64,000 nt of DNA from Marisa cornuarietis (taxonomy: Eukaryota > Mollusca > Gastropoda > Architaenioglossa > Ampullariidae). A model generated the notes under the pieces. That model had not been told where the DNA came from, ran no database searches, and saw only the letters and a program-made list of their open reading frames with translations. Position 1 is the first letter of the stretch. Each line of letters starts with the position of its first letter. Position numbers and translations under genes: made by a program. The stretch is taken from contig SMMW01000090.1 of the NCBI GenBank assembly GCA_004794655.1, forward strand, positions 925,001 through 989,000, in the 5' to 3' direction. This document shows, piece after piece, positions 25,965 through 37,839 of the stretch.

Positions 25965-27597
25965 ACACTGACCTGTCTGTAAAGCTAAAGCCGGTGAATA
26001 CAAAGCCACAGCCATGTAAAGACACTGGAAATATACAGACAATGTACGCCAGTGGGTTAGACTGATATTACCCGACATAATTCGTAGACAGAAACAACAC
26101 AAATAATAAAAAGTATATTACCCAGTTCATCCTTTACATGACGCAGGCAGATAACAGTCCATGCGTAACATCTTGGGAGAATAAAGTGGTGGTAAAGTGA
26201 GCAATCTTGAGCTATGGGTTTTACACCTGTACTTGTTAATGTTAGAACATATATGTTGTCTAATGTATAAACGTTGGTAGATATAAGTGAGCAAAGAAAA
26301 CAAGAGAATCTACTCTTTAAGCATATATAATAAAAACCGTGATTTCATAACAAACACCGACACACCAGACAAAACAATGCTTCAAAGTTCGCAGTATAGA
26401 GGAAAATTTGGTTTTTATTGTAAATTTAGATTTCGAAGTGTTTCGCTGCTTCTTTTTCATATTCCCACATACAATTCCATATTAATAACAAGAAACGTTT
26501 GAAATAAAATTTGCAAACATCGGTTTTTGCCAAGTCTGTTAAATTAACTAGTTTTTGTATATTTGTTGGGCATGATAATCAATTATAAATATATTTTTTT
26601 CTCAAAGCGCAATTGTTGATGAGTTATTGTAGAACAGTGTATGTGTAGCACATTGAGTGCTTTCCCTTACGTGACAACGCGCTTGACTGCATTTTATTAT
26701 TTAATGCTTCACTTTAATCCTTTTTTGTCAAAGAGCCCTGAGTTTCTGCACGAAAGGGATTTTATTATTATTGCTTGAGGCTACAAGTGATGGAGGTTAA
26801 GTTGGTGAATAGATAATTACGTTGATTACTAATCAGTATTAGTGGGTAAAAGGGTGAGTGAAACTGGAGAATCAGTGAAAGTCTTGATATGTAAATATAG
26901 ACCACAGCAACAAACACCAAAAATGTACTCTTCCGCCTACCGTCTGCAGCATACCAAGGCTGGTGACGAACAGACGGACACACTTGGAATTGAACCTCAG
27001 CTCCAGGTACTCGTAGACGCTGGTGATGTGTAGTGGGTACATGAGGGGCACCACGGTGAACAGACCCACGATGTAAGATAAGGCTATACCGCACCCTAGG
27101 AACATTGTCATCGTACCAGTGCTGTACACATCGGCAGGTATACCAATTAGGGAGATGGCCGATTGGAAGGTGATGAACATTGACAAGCAAACTGGTATCA
27201 TCGACATCTGCCGGTTACCTAGGAGATACTCCACCTGAGGACACGTCAACAGAGAAAAAGATAGAAATAAAGAAATTCTATTTTATAGGTCATCTGTAGC
27301 CTGTTCAGCTGTTCTATAGATTTGTTGATTTAGAATCTTTGACATGGATATATGTTGTACGTGAGACACGATTAATGTAGATGAAAAGGAAAGTTATGAT
27401 ATAGTTTTGAAAATTCTTAGGGTCAGTAGGCTGTACAATACAATTTCGACTTCGAAGGCACGTCGTCTGCTAACCTTCGTCTTCTGCCCGCCTTTGTACA
27501 CCGCAAAGAAGACTCCGATGCCAAGAGAAACAATCAGCAGTGCGGTCATCACGAGATAATCCAGCCAGTGGAGGTAATTTGTGTCTGTGGTCGACAT
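15463..27597 (-). CDS. SLC5-family sodium/solute symporter, gene 1 (complete, 16 exons)
   Basis: Encodes a 631-residue sodium-coupled transporter with the 13-helix LeuT-fold plan, most like sodium-coupled monocarboxylate or multivitamin transporters. The substrate cannot be decided. Exons in transcript order: 27475-27597, 26941-27234, 25973-26024, 24805-24872, 24310-24390, 21709-21782, 21416-21553, 19480-19615, 19097-19185, 18665-18777, 18301-18371, 17277-17363, 16506-16744, 16089-16189, 15789-15907, 15463-15573. All donors are GT, all acceptors AG, and phases join. Motifs: first helix LDYLVMTALLIVSLGIGVFF; exon 2 VYEYLELRF; exon 5 GGIKSVVWTDVLQ, the family signature; exon 10 TLSSGINALGANTVEDLL, with the adjacent serines of the Na2 sodium site; exon 12 FFMAGMVPWGNKY. 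Exon 13 is an extracellular loop with several N-glycosylation sequons. The C-terminus contains FPFTRRLFRMKEPLQ and is cytoplasmic. The start is the first ATG of exon 1, just after an acceptor at 27626-27627, so a noncoding first exon is expected upstream. Confidence 0.93.
20405..21000 (+). mobile_element. RTE-like LINE fragment (reverse transcriptase N-terminal part)
   Basis: It lies antisense in intron 7 of SLC5 gene 1. Broken forward frames read WLRKKAEEIQGIADKHNYKN, FFDAIKAV, then EDEVKKAIKQIANGKTPGSD and FRAGRGTTDM. These are the pre-domain and palm motifs of RTE-type reverse transcriptases (the type often annotated near craniofacial development protein 2-like endonucleases). Several stops and frameshifts show an old copy. 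Ends are approximate. Confidence 0.7.
21574..21620. repeat. (GAT)n microsatellite before exon 7 of gene 1
   Basis: About 15 GAT units on the + strand, i.e. (ATC)n in the transcript, ending roughly 20 nt upstream of the exon 7 acceptor of SLC5 gene 1. Confidence 0.9.
21885..23400 (+). mobile_element. Tx1/L1-clade LINE, 5'-truncated ORF2 C-terminal part
   Basis: It lies antisense in intron 5 of SLC5 gene 1, about 100 bp from exon 6. Frames read LGITFSLSLDRLVDINYEKS, then WKARDLTPIRRKVVFKSLIL and LAFQFIWKKKTHKINKTTII with YSEGGLKRMD. This is the thumb and post-RT region of L1/Tx1-type reverse transcriptases (the FIWxxKxxKI and GGLxxxD blocks). Further fragments follow to about 23307, ending in a Cys-containing region. 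Stops and frameshifts separate the blocks. The 5' part, with endonuclease and RT catalytic core, is missing. The 3' end is approximate. Confidence 0.85.
25914..25962. repeat. (AC)n microsatellite beside the exon 3 donor of gene 1
   Basis: On the transcript strand this is a (GT)n run beginning about 11 nt inside intron 3, immediately after the donor GTCAGTGTTCGT. Confidence 0.9.
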
Positions 27598-27625
27598 TTT
27601 GTTTCAGTTGTGGAGCCGATAGGCA
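27598..27625 (-). promoter_or_regulatory. 5'UTR part of SLC5 gene 1 exon 1, with acceptor
   Basis: On the - strand, TTTTCTGCAG ends at 27626 and 28 bases later the ATG at 27597 begins. This implies splicing from an upstream noncoding exon, as also seen in the paralogue at 47085. Confidence 0.6.
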
Positions 27626-28867
27626 CTGCAGAAAATATTGTACACTTACTGGAAATTTACATGATGAATTCACTATATTTGTTGTTACACTGAATAGGTT
27701 TAGTCCCTTACACGAATGTGTGGAATTGAAATACCACATATATTCTAAAATTCTGTATAACATTAACTCACAACATTCACAGTTTGAAAACATCGCAACT
27801 GGTGTTGCTTGAGAACGAAGATGGATAAACAGCCTATATATAGGTTTTGCTGTGCATATGCCTTTATCTTTTTTTTTAAATACACTTCTGTCTACCCTTC
27901 CACGGTTTTAAATGCACTGTATTTGAAAATGCACCCTAAATATACAGAGTTGTTAGAGTTTAAACTCATAACTGCACTTTTGGAGCTGTGTGAAAAGAAG
28001 TGTTAGGCATTTATAATCATCCGCATCATTAGTGGGTATATACATAGTGGTACTCAAACCACTTCACACTGTCAGTTTGAGGCGTAAAACAACAGGATAG
28101 CAAAATTTTCATGATAAGAGATTTATGCGTCTCATTAGGCATTTTCTTCATATGAGTGTGTCATGGATTCGTTTCGTACGTGCTACGTTTTTGATGCAAC
28201 CACATGCTAAGAGTGTTAAAGTCGTGTGTTCGTAAGACACTTGTAGATGCACTGAGATGCATTTTCATTTGTGAGAATCGCCTGTGATCGAGTCGTCTCA
28301 AGATGTGGTCAAGTCGTCCCTTCAGATCATCCTGCCCTTGGTACAATGTGTGGTCGACATGCTTTGCGTCGCTTCTGCTTCCTTTTCTAAGTCGGTTGCC
28401 ACTGAATTAGCTTTTTTGATACTTCATGAGGAGCAGTTGCAGTGTTTTCGAACTACGAATATGTGTTTATATTTGGAAGAAATCTGAATAAACATAAGGG
28501 TGCCATTTGGATTACAGCCTACGAAATTTAATGACTTACATTTTTAAAAGTTAATACCAGAGCAGTATGTCCCACATGGTAAAGAACCCAATGACTTGAC
28601 TATCAACATCTAACAATCAAACATCCAGCAAAAGTAATTTAAAATAAAATTCATTAAATTGTAGTAAAAGCAATGAAATGCGATAGCCTTTAGTACAGGC
28701 AATGTATTTGATAGTTGAGAGAGGCTGAACTAGAACTGGAGTAAATTTTGTAAAGTGAAAACTAATCCATAATGTGAAATGAGCTCTTTCATCACATTAC
28801 TCATGAGCTGTTTTATCCTGCCCAGATATATTGCATCCCAACATGTTGTTAAGAGCTGATTACTTAC

Positions 28868-28941
28868 TGAAAGCGCCTCCAAGAAAGCAAACCTATAAAG
28901 GTCAAATGTGTGTGACAAATAACTCCTGGTGACTTTATATA
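28868..28941 (-). promoter_or_regulatory. candidate core promoter and noncoding first exon of SLC5 gene 1
   Basis: On the - strand a TATATAAAG box (28933-28941) is followed, about 65-70 bases later, by a perfect donor GTAAGT beginning at 28867. A start about 30 bases after the TATA box would give a noncoding exon of roughly 40 nt (about 28868-28910) able to splice to the acceptor at 27626. This is inference from motif spacing only. Confidence 0.35.
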
Positions 28942-29154
28942 TCAAGGTAAGTGTGTTTACAACCTCGGTGACATTCCACAGATAAGGACGTTTGAGACGC
29001 AGGTTCCAGTCACCTACTACTAATTAGCAGAAATGTTTCGTCTGACCTCGAATAAATTAGGCCTGCACTGTGAACTTTCCTTGAGGTCACTGGGATAAAA
29101 ACTAACCGAGATATCGTCTGCTTCTTGTGCCTAAACAACGATATAACCTCAGAA

Positions 29155-29520
29155 GAAGATTCGCTACCGTAGCATCACCTTCAAGCACGGCTGGACACCA
29201 GAACCTCTACTTGCAACAGTCAAGCGACGTAGGCTAGTCTGGTTTGACCATGTGATCAGGCACGACACCTTGTGGAAGACTATCCTTCAAGGCATCGTGG
29301 AGGGTGGTCGATGTCACGGTTGCCAGAGAAAGAACAGACTTACTAAGAAGGTCAAAGACTAGACTGGTCGTCCTGTCTAGGACCTGCTCATTATCGCCCA
29401 CAATAGGCAATGTCGGCGGGCCCTGTCAGCTGCCCTGTCTATCCATGTGCTCCCTCCAACGACAGGTACTAGTCAAAAGAGGAATGAGTGACATTCATTT
29501 TTACTGTCATCGGCGCTGTC
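29155..29520 (+). mobile_element. RTE-like LINE 3' fragment
   Basis: Forward frames read EPLLATVKRRRLVWFDHVIR then HDTLWKTILQGIVEGG, followed by QRKNRLTKKVKD. This is the conserved C-terminal tail of RTE-type reverse transcriptases (KRRxLxWFGHVxRHD, LxKTILQGxxEG, RQRKxW). A stop and frameshifts follow. It comes from the same broad family as the fragment at 20405-21000 but is separate. Ends are approximate. Confidence 0.75.
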
Positions 29521-30679
29521 ACAATAGTTTCACTTCGCTAGTAGCAACCAAGACTAACATCGTCATCGATGACCCATCATAACTTTCATGCCTGCTGTAA
29601 CCAGCACACTACATTGTCCTCAACATGTAACATTTACTAGGCTTCCATTTATTCACTTAGTTTATCTAAGTATGTATTTATATACGTCCATATGTTGGTT
29701 GTCGTTCGTGTCTCAAGAAGACGAGAATTTGTGTGACGCGTGTTTGTGATTTCTCAAGCGGCTCCGCAGTCCCCGTGTCTATACACATGGGGTACCGGAA
29801 CTCCGTTGTCTGTGTCTATAACGCTTATACTATTTATATAAATATGAACAAATAATGTAAATGGGTGATAGTATTAACACTTGACACACCGACACTAATC
29901 TACATTGTTCAGACATGTGCCGGCTTTCACGGATTTTATTTGCAGTTACATAAAAAAATAAACGTGACATATAAGTTGCTCAATGAATAGAACCGATCCT
30001 AATGAAAACTACTTATGAAAAATCATGTAAGATTATTCTCAAATTATGATCACACGAAAAGTAAATTAGTTTTAAAGCATGAGATTGTCAGTTTCAGACG
30101 GACTGGATGTGTCGTTTCCTTCTGTATGACTACAACAGACATAAGAATCTTTTCGTTGGGTTTCAGAACACGATCCGTCTTCATCTTTTGGATGTTTATG
30201 TGCCTCTGCACAGCATGTGTTGTCGTTTATGAGGCTTAGCGACATAACACTTTTGTTCCTTATGATTAGGTGAGGCACATTGCAAAATATTATCTCGCAA
30301 AGTCTGGGGGGGAATATCACTGTTTCTTTCTCGAAATAAGCGCCTACACATGAAGAGAAAGAAGTCAAACTGGTTGTCACATTGCCCAACAGAGACGCTT
30401 ATTTAGCATATGATCCCAGCTGCCTAGCTATATCATTGATATATGCGTATACATGCGCGTTCCAATTATTCTGTGATATTCTCTGTGACCAGAAATGTTT
30501 GTCGATGTCTAACCCGAGAAAGGGAAACTGCAGTATTCACTCAGGTTTTGGAAAATAGAATCTTGCACAGAGCTTGATTGATTACTACCGTAAATTCACA
30601 CAACTAGATTTTAAAAGTATCTTTGACTACTTCAGTCTCTCTTTAATTTCGTGTAGAGAAACAAAGATGTTACATGTAA

Positions 30680-30765
30680 TATTAACAACAATAATTTATA
30701 TAGCGTGATTTATATAGCGCACACTCATGTTCCTGAAGGAACATGGTCTCATATAGCCTCTACGT
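30680..30765 (-). repeat. LINE/SINE 3'-tail remnant
   Basis: On the - strand this reads ...GTGCGCTATATAAATCACG... followed by an ATT/GTT-rich tail. It matches the 3' end type (GCGCTATAAAAATC then ATT repeats) of the LINE at 58378-59486. A weaker relative occurs near 39050-39110. Confidence 0.5.
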
Positions 30766-31928
30766 GCGTAGGTATAAATGTGGTGTTTATGTGTGTATGT
30801 ACATCCTACAAGGCAACTGGAAAACGAGAGAGAAGGCATGACACAGCACTACCGGGGATTTTGTCTCTCACGTTTCCCAATATAAATAGGTTAAAGACTC
30901 TCAAAATGTATTATAGTTTATACAATAACATATTTATATATGTATATATGTGTGCTAGAATGAAGAGACTTATGGATAAAGAAACAACCACCAATGTGTA
31001 GTTTATATGTTGGATTCACGTCAATGCTCACTAAAAGAGGGATCAGTGGCCAACTTCCCTCACCACTCGCTTGATCAAGAACGCAAAGCCAGGAAGAAAT
31101 GGTGTCCGTCTTTTATTTACAGTTATTCCTCTTTATTTCTTCGTTTCGTCGACTAAATAACAGCTCACGCAATAGGAAACCAAATGGTTAACAGGGAAGT
31201 AAAGTAGGCCAATCTTACGACTGTTTGTTTTCTATGACAAATGTTTATTTACGAGGGTAACAGAATAAGAAAAGCTACACCTTTTTAACATCTAGATCTT
31301 GAACTAAGGAAAAGAACCTAAAACTCTACTTAACTTTAAAACAAAAGCCTGAAAAAGGGAAAATTAGAATACGTACACAGACTGGGGTTGTCTAATTTGA
31401 CAGAGACTTTTGACAAGTGAATGAGTAGCATATGGTAAATGTACCTTTTTCATTGTTTGCAATGAGTGTTTATGTTGGATGAAAGGTCTCTGCAAGCGAT
31501 TAAGGTTTGGATATAAATGCTGTAGAAGTTCGGCTTTGAACTGGTAACAACAAGGTTCTGTTTGTTGGACGTGTGAAGAAAGGCTGTATAGGACAATACC
31601 TGAATATTTCGAACTCGTCTTGAATAAATTGAGTCTTGGTATGTATCGAGTTTTATGGACCCTTTTATTATTTTGGTAGAAAGTAGTGTAGAAAGTCTAA
31701 GGCACATTTTTGCCTCTTCAGGGTTAATCTCAAGCTCTCTTCTGACCCCACGGTTTTGTAATTCTTTCACAGACTGACAAGCGGTGACAACAGACAGAGA
31801 AAGCGAGAGAAACAGAGTAACAAGAAATGCTGATGAGGAATGAAATAAATACAGAAACAACGAGAAGAAAGCAATGTAAAGTTGATGGGCTCGTGTTATC
31901 TTAGTGAACAGACGAGAAACAACAGTAG

Positions 31929-34854
31929 TTATATCAAAGGTTGGCAGCTGAGATGATCTTGCTTTATACTGTCGATCTCCCCTTCCACGGCCATGGTGTC
32001 AGCATTTCCTATAAAATTCTCTTCCGAATTTTGGTAGGCCTAATAACAAGCACAATAAATTTGACAGATTCTGATGACGTCGAGGACAAGCGTTTTCCCG
32101 TTATTTTGCATATTATATAGGTTGTAAAACTGTACAATTAGAAAATTAATATTCTAACTTTATAAGCTAGCACTTTACAAAACTTAGAGGTCATTTATTC
32201 GAGTTTTTAAACAACTTTCAGTGAATTATTTCTTCTTGTAGTTTTGAAGATACAGTAAACACCCGGCGAGTAGTTTGAGAGTTGTTGTCAAGCAAGGAAT
32301 GAAGGAAGAAAGAAAGAAAGTGGGATGGCGATATAAAAGAAATGCGATAAACCTCCATGGCGATGACACTAGCGGAATCTTCTGCGTCCTGTAAAGGTTC
32401 CTTCATGCGAAACAGCTTCCGGGTGAAAGGGAATACCAGTTTTGGATCGAGAATAGCCTTGTTTGTTGGGCCTAACGAAGAGATAATGAAACTAAGACCA
32501 GTGAAAGATAACAAAAGCTTGAAACAAATATTGTACATATTTCATTTATGTTTCCCTCAAGAAGTCCAAATGCCAGTACTTTTGCCTTTTCAACATCTAA
32601 ATGAAATAAGTGTTTACAGTGTTTGGCTGCGTATATATTTTCACGCTTCAGTATACAAAAATGTCCCATTAGTATCAGATGATAAACTAAATTTTATGTG
32701 AAGAAAAGGACATACGAACTTATATGCAAGCTATAACTGGACTGAATGAGTCAGTAAAGTGTATGTCTTAACCTAAAATCATGTTGGGATTATACAAAAT
32801 CTTAATTAAGTCAAGAAGAAAATAGTGTTTAATCTGTTTAAATAATGATGACTTTTGTTTATCTGCTTTAATTTAGAGGAAACGTGGCCGGAAAAAAAAA
32901 TTGTTGAGACTGACCTGTGATGAAGCTGATAATGGTTCCAGTAATGAGAGTTACCAAGAGCCCGATGGCTCCGAGCCACAGGTAAGAAATGTCATACACG
33001 GAGAACATGTCACCACTGATTTCAATACAAACATAAAACAACAAAAGATTAACAAAAGTGAAATCGAACTCACGGTCGGGTGGGGGCTGTGGGAGAAAAA
33101 TTTTTAATTAAAGAAATAAAAATGTTCACGAACAATGCTCTATAAAAGCTAAACGAATCATTCTGTTGAAAGAAATTGAAAAAAATATACAAACATAAAG
33201 AAGCAAAGTTACAGAAAATTAGAAATAAGAACGACGAAGAAAAGACAAAGAGGAAAAAAAGGGGAAAAAAAGATGAATGGTAAGAGAAATAGAAGGAAAA
33301 AAACTCAATAGGAAGATACTTTAATTGGCTAGGAGTAGAAAACGAAAGTGAGGGAAAAAGAAACTAAATCATTGACCATTACAAGAATAGAGTTTGCAAT
33401 CACTTACCGGTGTGACTGGGATACGTTCGTGACGTGACCGTTAAGATGAGGTTCCGCAGACATCACAGCAGCTGTCATGGAGAGATCTACAGTCGTGAGG
33501 TTATAAAAAGAGGACAAGTAACTGTTATTTCCTGGGCAGTTGTGTATCGGCCCTGGGGGTAAGGCACGTGTAGGGGCGCCGTACAACAGGGAGCCAACAG
33601 CGATCCACAGGTTGACTGTGATGCCGATGAGTCCACCTCCAATGGCGCCCTGGTGATGATAAACATGGAACAGTCAGACAGGAAAAAGTAAAAAAAAAAA
33701 CAACAAAACCGATGATAATGCAGCAGGCTAGTTTTGTGTAGAAGTCTTGTAACTGCGTCGTTTCTAAATGATTTAAAGATCTGTGTATGCTTTTATCCCT
33801 ACTTTTCTATATTACATCGCTTTCTCTCTCATTGTTTCAGTTCCTAAAGTAAAGCAACACAAGCAGATCAATGCAAATACTGTATACACCAAAGGAATAA
33901 AGGAAGAAAAGCACCCAAAAGGACTGGGAAACCAACAATAATAAATAAAAATTAATAAGAAATGATATGGAAGAAAATCGTACGTATTTATTTCCCCAGG
34001 GAACCATTCCTGCCATAAAAAAGATGCCACTGATAGGACCACCGCACGCTCCATAACACGTAGATGTTATCTGAAAAAAAGATCTTTTATAACTACGCAC
34101 ACATAGAAAAACGCAGAGATAAATGTATAATCAAAGCGAATGGAAAATAACAGAAAATATTTGAAGAATAGAACTTAGCCATAATATGGAGTCCGATACA
34201 GTGGTACCTGTGTGACTGGACCATGCAGAAAGCTAGCAAGGTATGCGAGACCAACAATGAGACTTCCATACAGTAGCACTGGAACCAAGGACAGGTAAAC
34301 TTCATTCGGACAATGTAATGGTAATATCTCATAATCTGTTGGTTGGTCTTTCTGTTCATATAAAAATATCTTTTCAGTTTGTTAACCGACTTCTCTTTGT
34401 GTCTTCAATGTTTGTCCATGTTTCTTCCTTGTCTCCTCCTTCGTAAGTTTGATTATGCGCTACATAAATCACACATTGTTTATTATTATTTTTATTATTG
34501 TTGTTATTTCGTAAAAAGTAATTCTAATATCGAAAATTGAAGCAAAAATATTCTAAATCACCACATAATAAAATTCTAAGTAAAGTTTCTGCATTTGGTA
34601 TTTACAGTAAATATCCTCATATGTTTTTGTAAGACAAATTTACCAGTGATTTTAGCAATGACAGTGACAGTTGCGTCCTTGTAGGCTCTCATAGGTCGTT
34701 CCAGGAGGTCCTCCACAGTATTGGCACCCAAGGCATTGATACCAGAAGAGAGAGTACTGGCGGAGAATCAGAGTCAAGTTTTCAAAGAACTTTTTTAATA
34801 AGAAAAGGATTTTCTGTTCAAGAATCTTTCTTCTTTCGCCTTTTTATGGGTATT

Positions 34855-34937
<83 letters not shown>

Positions 34938-37771
34938 TGTTAATTCTTCTAGATCGCCGTTCTAAGTGAAAACGTACATAACCGAACTAATCTAGTAAGG
35001 TTTTTTTTTATTTTTTGATGATTAAAATGAATGTAGCGTATAGCCCTTAGGATTGTGAGTACAGTAAATGATAAATTATTTGCACGTTACCCAGCAAAGT
35101 TGTAACAGTTGAATAGATATATCCTTAAAGTTATAGAGTCTACACAGCTTTTCATTTCGAGGGATCTCGTTCAGTCTACGTTTTGTTCATCAGAAATTAA
35201 ATATTCAGTGTCCTAAATATCATTTAAGGGAGGTAATCATGGGGAAGAAGTAATTTTAAGTACACTTTTAGTGAAAAGATATTTTGAACATTCTATAATT
35301 TGAGGATATTTCTTTTGAGTCTAGTTCTCCTAGTCAGCTTTGGATTACTGGTCCTAGAGAGACCTGTCTATTGTCTTTCTCAACCAGTCACCTTACGCGT
35401 TCATACTTTTCTGGTCGACTCATGTTTCACTTATGCCAAAATCTTGCAGAGTTGTCTGGGCATTATTGATATTTCGAGACTTGTTGCTTTTCAGAACATA
35501 ATAAATTTCTAAGACAGTTACACATTTTGGATGGGTTCTTCCCTAAATTAAGTGTAAATTGCGGTTGCTGCTCACTGGTTTGATGTTATCTTATAGCGCT
35601 TGTGACAAGTACTCACTTTGGCATTAAATACACTTCTTGTGTGTGTGTGTGTGTGGGGGGGGGGGATAAAAGTGATTAAAGAGAAAATATTGTGTTTGTG
35701 GAGACGGGTGGGGGAGGGTAGGTGCTGTCGGTTACTTTACCTGGGTAACTGGCCAATTCGACTAGGGTCAGTTCGACTACGGTCGATTCGACTGGGGCCG
35801 TTTCGACTAGGGTCAGTTCGACTAGGGCGTTTCGTCTAACGGTCGAGTCGTCTATAGGACACATGAAATCATTATTTTTAATTTTAGTGTGTCATTAGTG
35901 TCACGTGTCGCATGCTGCCTTTAGAAACGGGGGCGGAAGGAGGTAATTGGAGGGGGGGGGAGAATTTCTACATCACCGCAGTCTGACGCAATTTCTTCTT
36001 TTTACGTCATTGCCAGCAAGGCTACCAGTTAGTGCTTAGACTTACCGGCCTCTCTCGCTCGTCTAGTTAGTTTTGTTATTATTGTTATCATTATTTGCCG
36101 CGGGGTTTGGCCCAGACAGTGATCGGGGAGGGGGGTTGTCTTCTGTTGTGCCCGCCCTGCGTGTGGTTGCACTCCTGTACGGCGCTGGGCTGCTCGGGTT
36201 TCCATGAATTTGTTCATTCTGCAGGGACGTTTATTTGTGTGTGTTATCTTGACATTATTTTTGGCATTGTTCGTCCTTTCTTCTTCTATCTTACAATTTT
36301 CTTCCATCTTTAATAAACGCGTGTTTTTTGCTGTTCCCACGTGTGCGTCAAGTTTTACACTGAGGGACGGTTGGACGCGTCGCCGGCATCGGGCGTTTGA
36401 ATGCTTGTTGAGTCTGTGTGGTTGAGAGCGTGCATGCGAGGGTGGAACGTGTGGAGCCTGATTGCTTAACGCAACAATTAGCACTATTTACATTATACAT
36501 TTAAATCGTTTAGTAAAATTCAAATTACTTCAATTTTTTTCTATTTCATGCGTCCTATAGCATTTCATGCGTCCTATAGACGACTCGACCGTTCGTCGAA
36601 ACGACTTGGTCGAACTGACCCTAGTCGAACACACCCTAGTCGAATCGAGCGGGAACCCTTTACCTGAGTGCGCCACTGAACAGCATAGACATATATAGAC
36701 CAGGCATACCCGGCAGAATACCCAGCAGACTGGGGACGAAGTATGGCATCATCTGAAAAGTGACATTATTACCAGGCATTAGAAAGTCAGACAACTGGCA
36801 TTCTCTCTGGTTTGCTAAAAAAAAAAAAACACTTCATCCCCTCAACTTTTAATCTACTCACCTGGTTTTTGTTACTAATGATGCTTGCCTGATAGGGATC
36901 ACACCCGATTGTGACAACATAGGCGTAAAGCAGGACCCCCGTGAAAGTCAAAATGCATTGAGTCAACATGGTGATGGGCGCATTCAGAAGGAAAGCTCTG
37001 CCAATGACATGAACGTCTATATTTGTTTCTCGCTTCATTGGGAAAGACATCAAACCATTTTACCATGTAAACATTTATAAATATTTTTGTTCACACTTTA
37101 AAGACTGACCAGAGTAAATTGGTTATCAGCTGAAGAGGTTTAGTTCATTACTGACATGGGAGTTCTCAGAACCTTAAGAAACTTTCCTCGTCTACTTGCA
37201 ATCGTTTAGAAGCATCGGCGAGCACAAAGACTGATGTTAAATTCTTGACATCAATATGACTGGCGTAATAATCCAGTTCGCCAAGTCAGTTAAATGTGCT
37301 TTACATACCGTTGTTTTTATAGATCAGGCTGGCGGTGATAACTTAGGATCGTTGATGTTATTTAAAATAATATTTTATGTCAGGAAAAATTTTCACGTGT
37401 TAGAAGCAAATACGACCATTCATAAAGTGTGTGTGCGCGAGCGCATGTTTGCGTGTGTGCGTTTGCGTGCCTGAGATAGAAATTTTGATAATTCTGTACA
37501 GGAATACAGGATTTTTTTCAGCTGCATGTGTTGCCACTTAAGGCCAATCAATAGGTAATTGAAAAAATTTTACAGTTTGGCATTTTTTAGTGTCTTCATG
37601 GCACTGATGCGCTGAACAGAAGACTGGCTGACACAACTGGAAAGCCACATGAAGCAGCCGCCAATAAGGCCGGACCACAGGGAGTGACGCTCACGAACAT
37701 CCGGGTTAATCCTGACATAAACACAGTCAAGAATAATGGTAGTGGTTGTGTGACAGCTGTGGTGTTAGTAG

Positions 37772-37839
<68 letters not shown>

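Larger units (their letters stand above)
27626..31928. other. spacer between SLC5 gene 1 and gene 2
   Basis: It holds the candidate upstream exon of gene 1, an RTE-like LINE tail (29155-29520), a LINE/SINE 3'-tail remnant (about 30680-30765) and the 3' flank of gene 2 (about 30840-31928). The gene 2 flank matches the flanks at 52380-53550 and 56140-56887. A shared TTTATTTAC (- strand signal TAAATAAA; 31112-31120 here) may be the polyadenylation site. No intact gene is seen. Confidence 0.55.

Noticed and set aside
25712..26102. Cys/Val-repeat peptides
   Set aside because: They are translations of the (AC)n microsatellite; only the 52-nt SLC5 exon at 25973-26024 is real.
35618..35864. Open frames with repeated RLGSVRL or VELTLVE peptides
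   Set aside because: They are translations of the iterated TTCGACTAGGG units in the arm of the inverted-repeat element, on both strands; not a protein.
36029..36484. 151-residue reverse frame inside the inverted-repeat element as a transposase
   Set aside because: No DDE/D or zinc-finger pattern; basic low-complexity composition; too short for a transposase.
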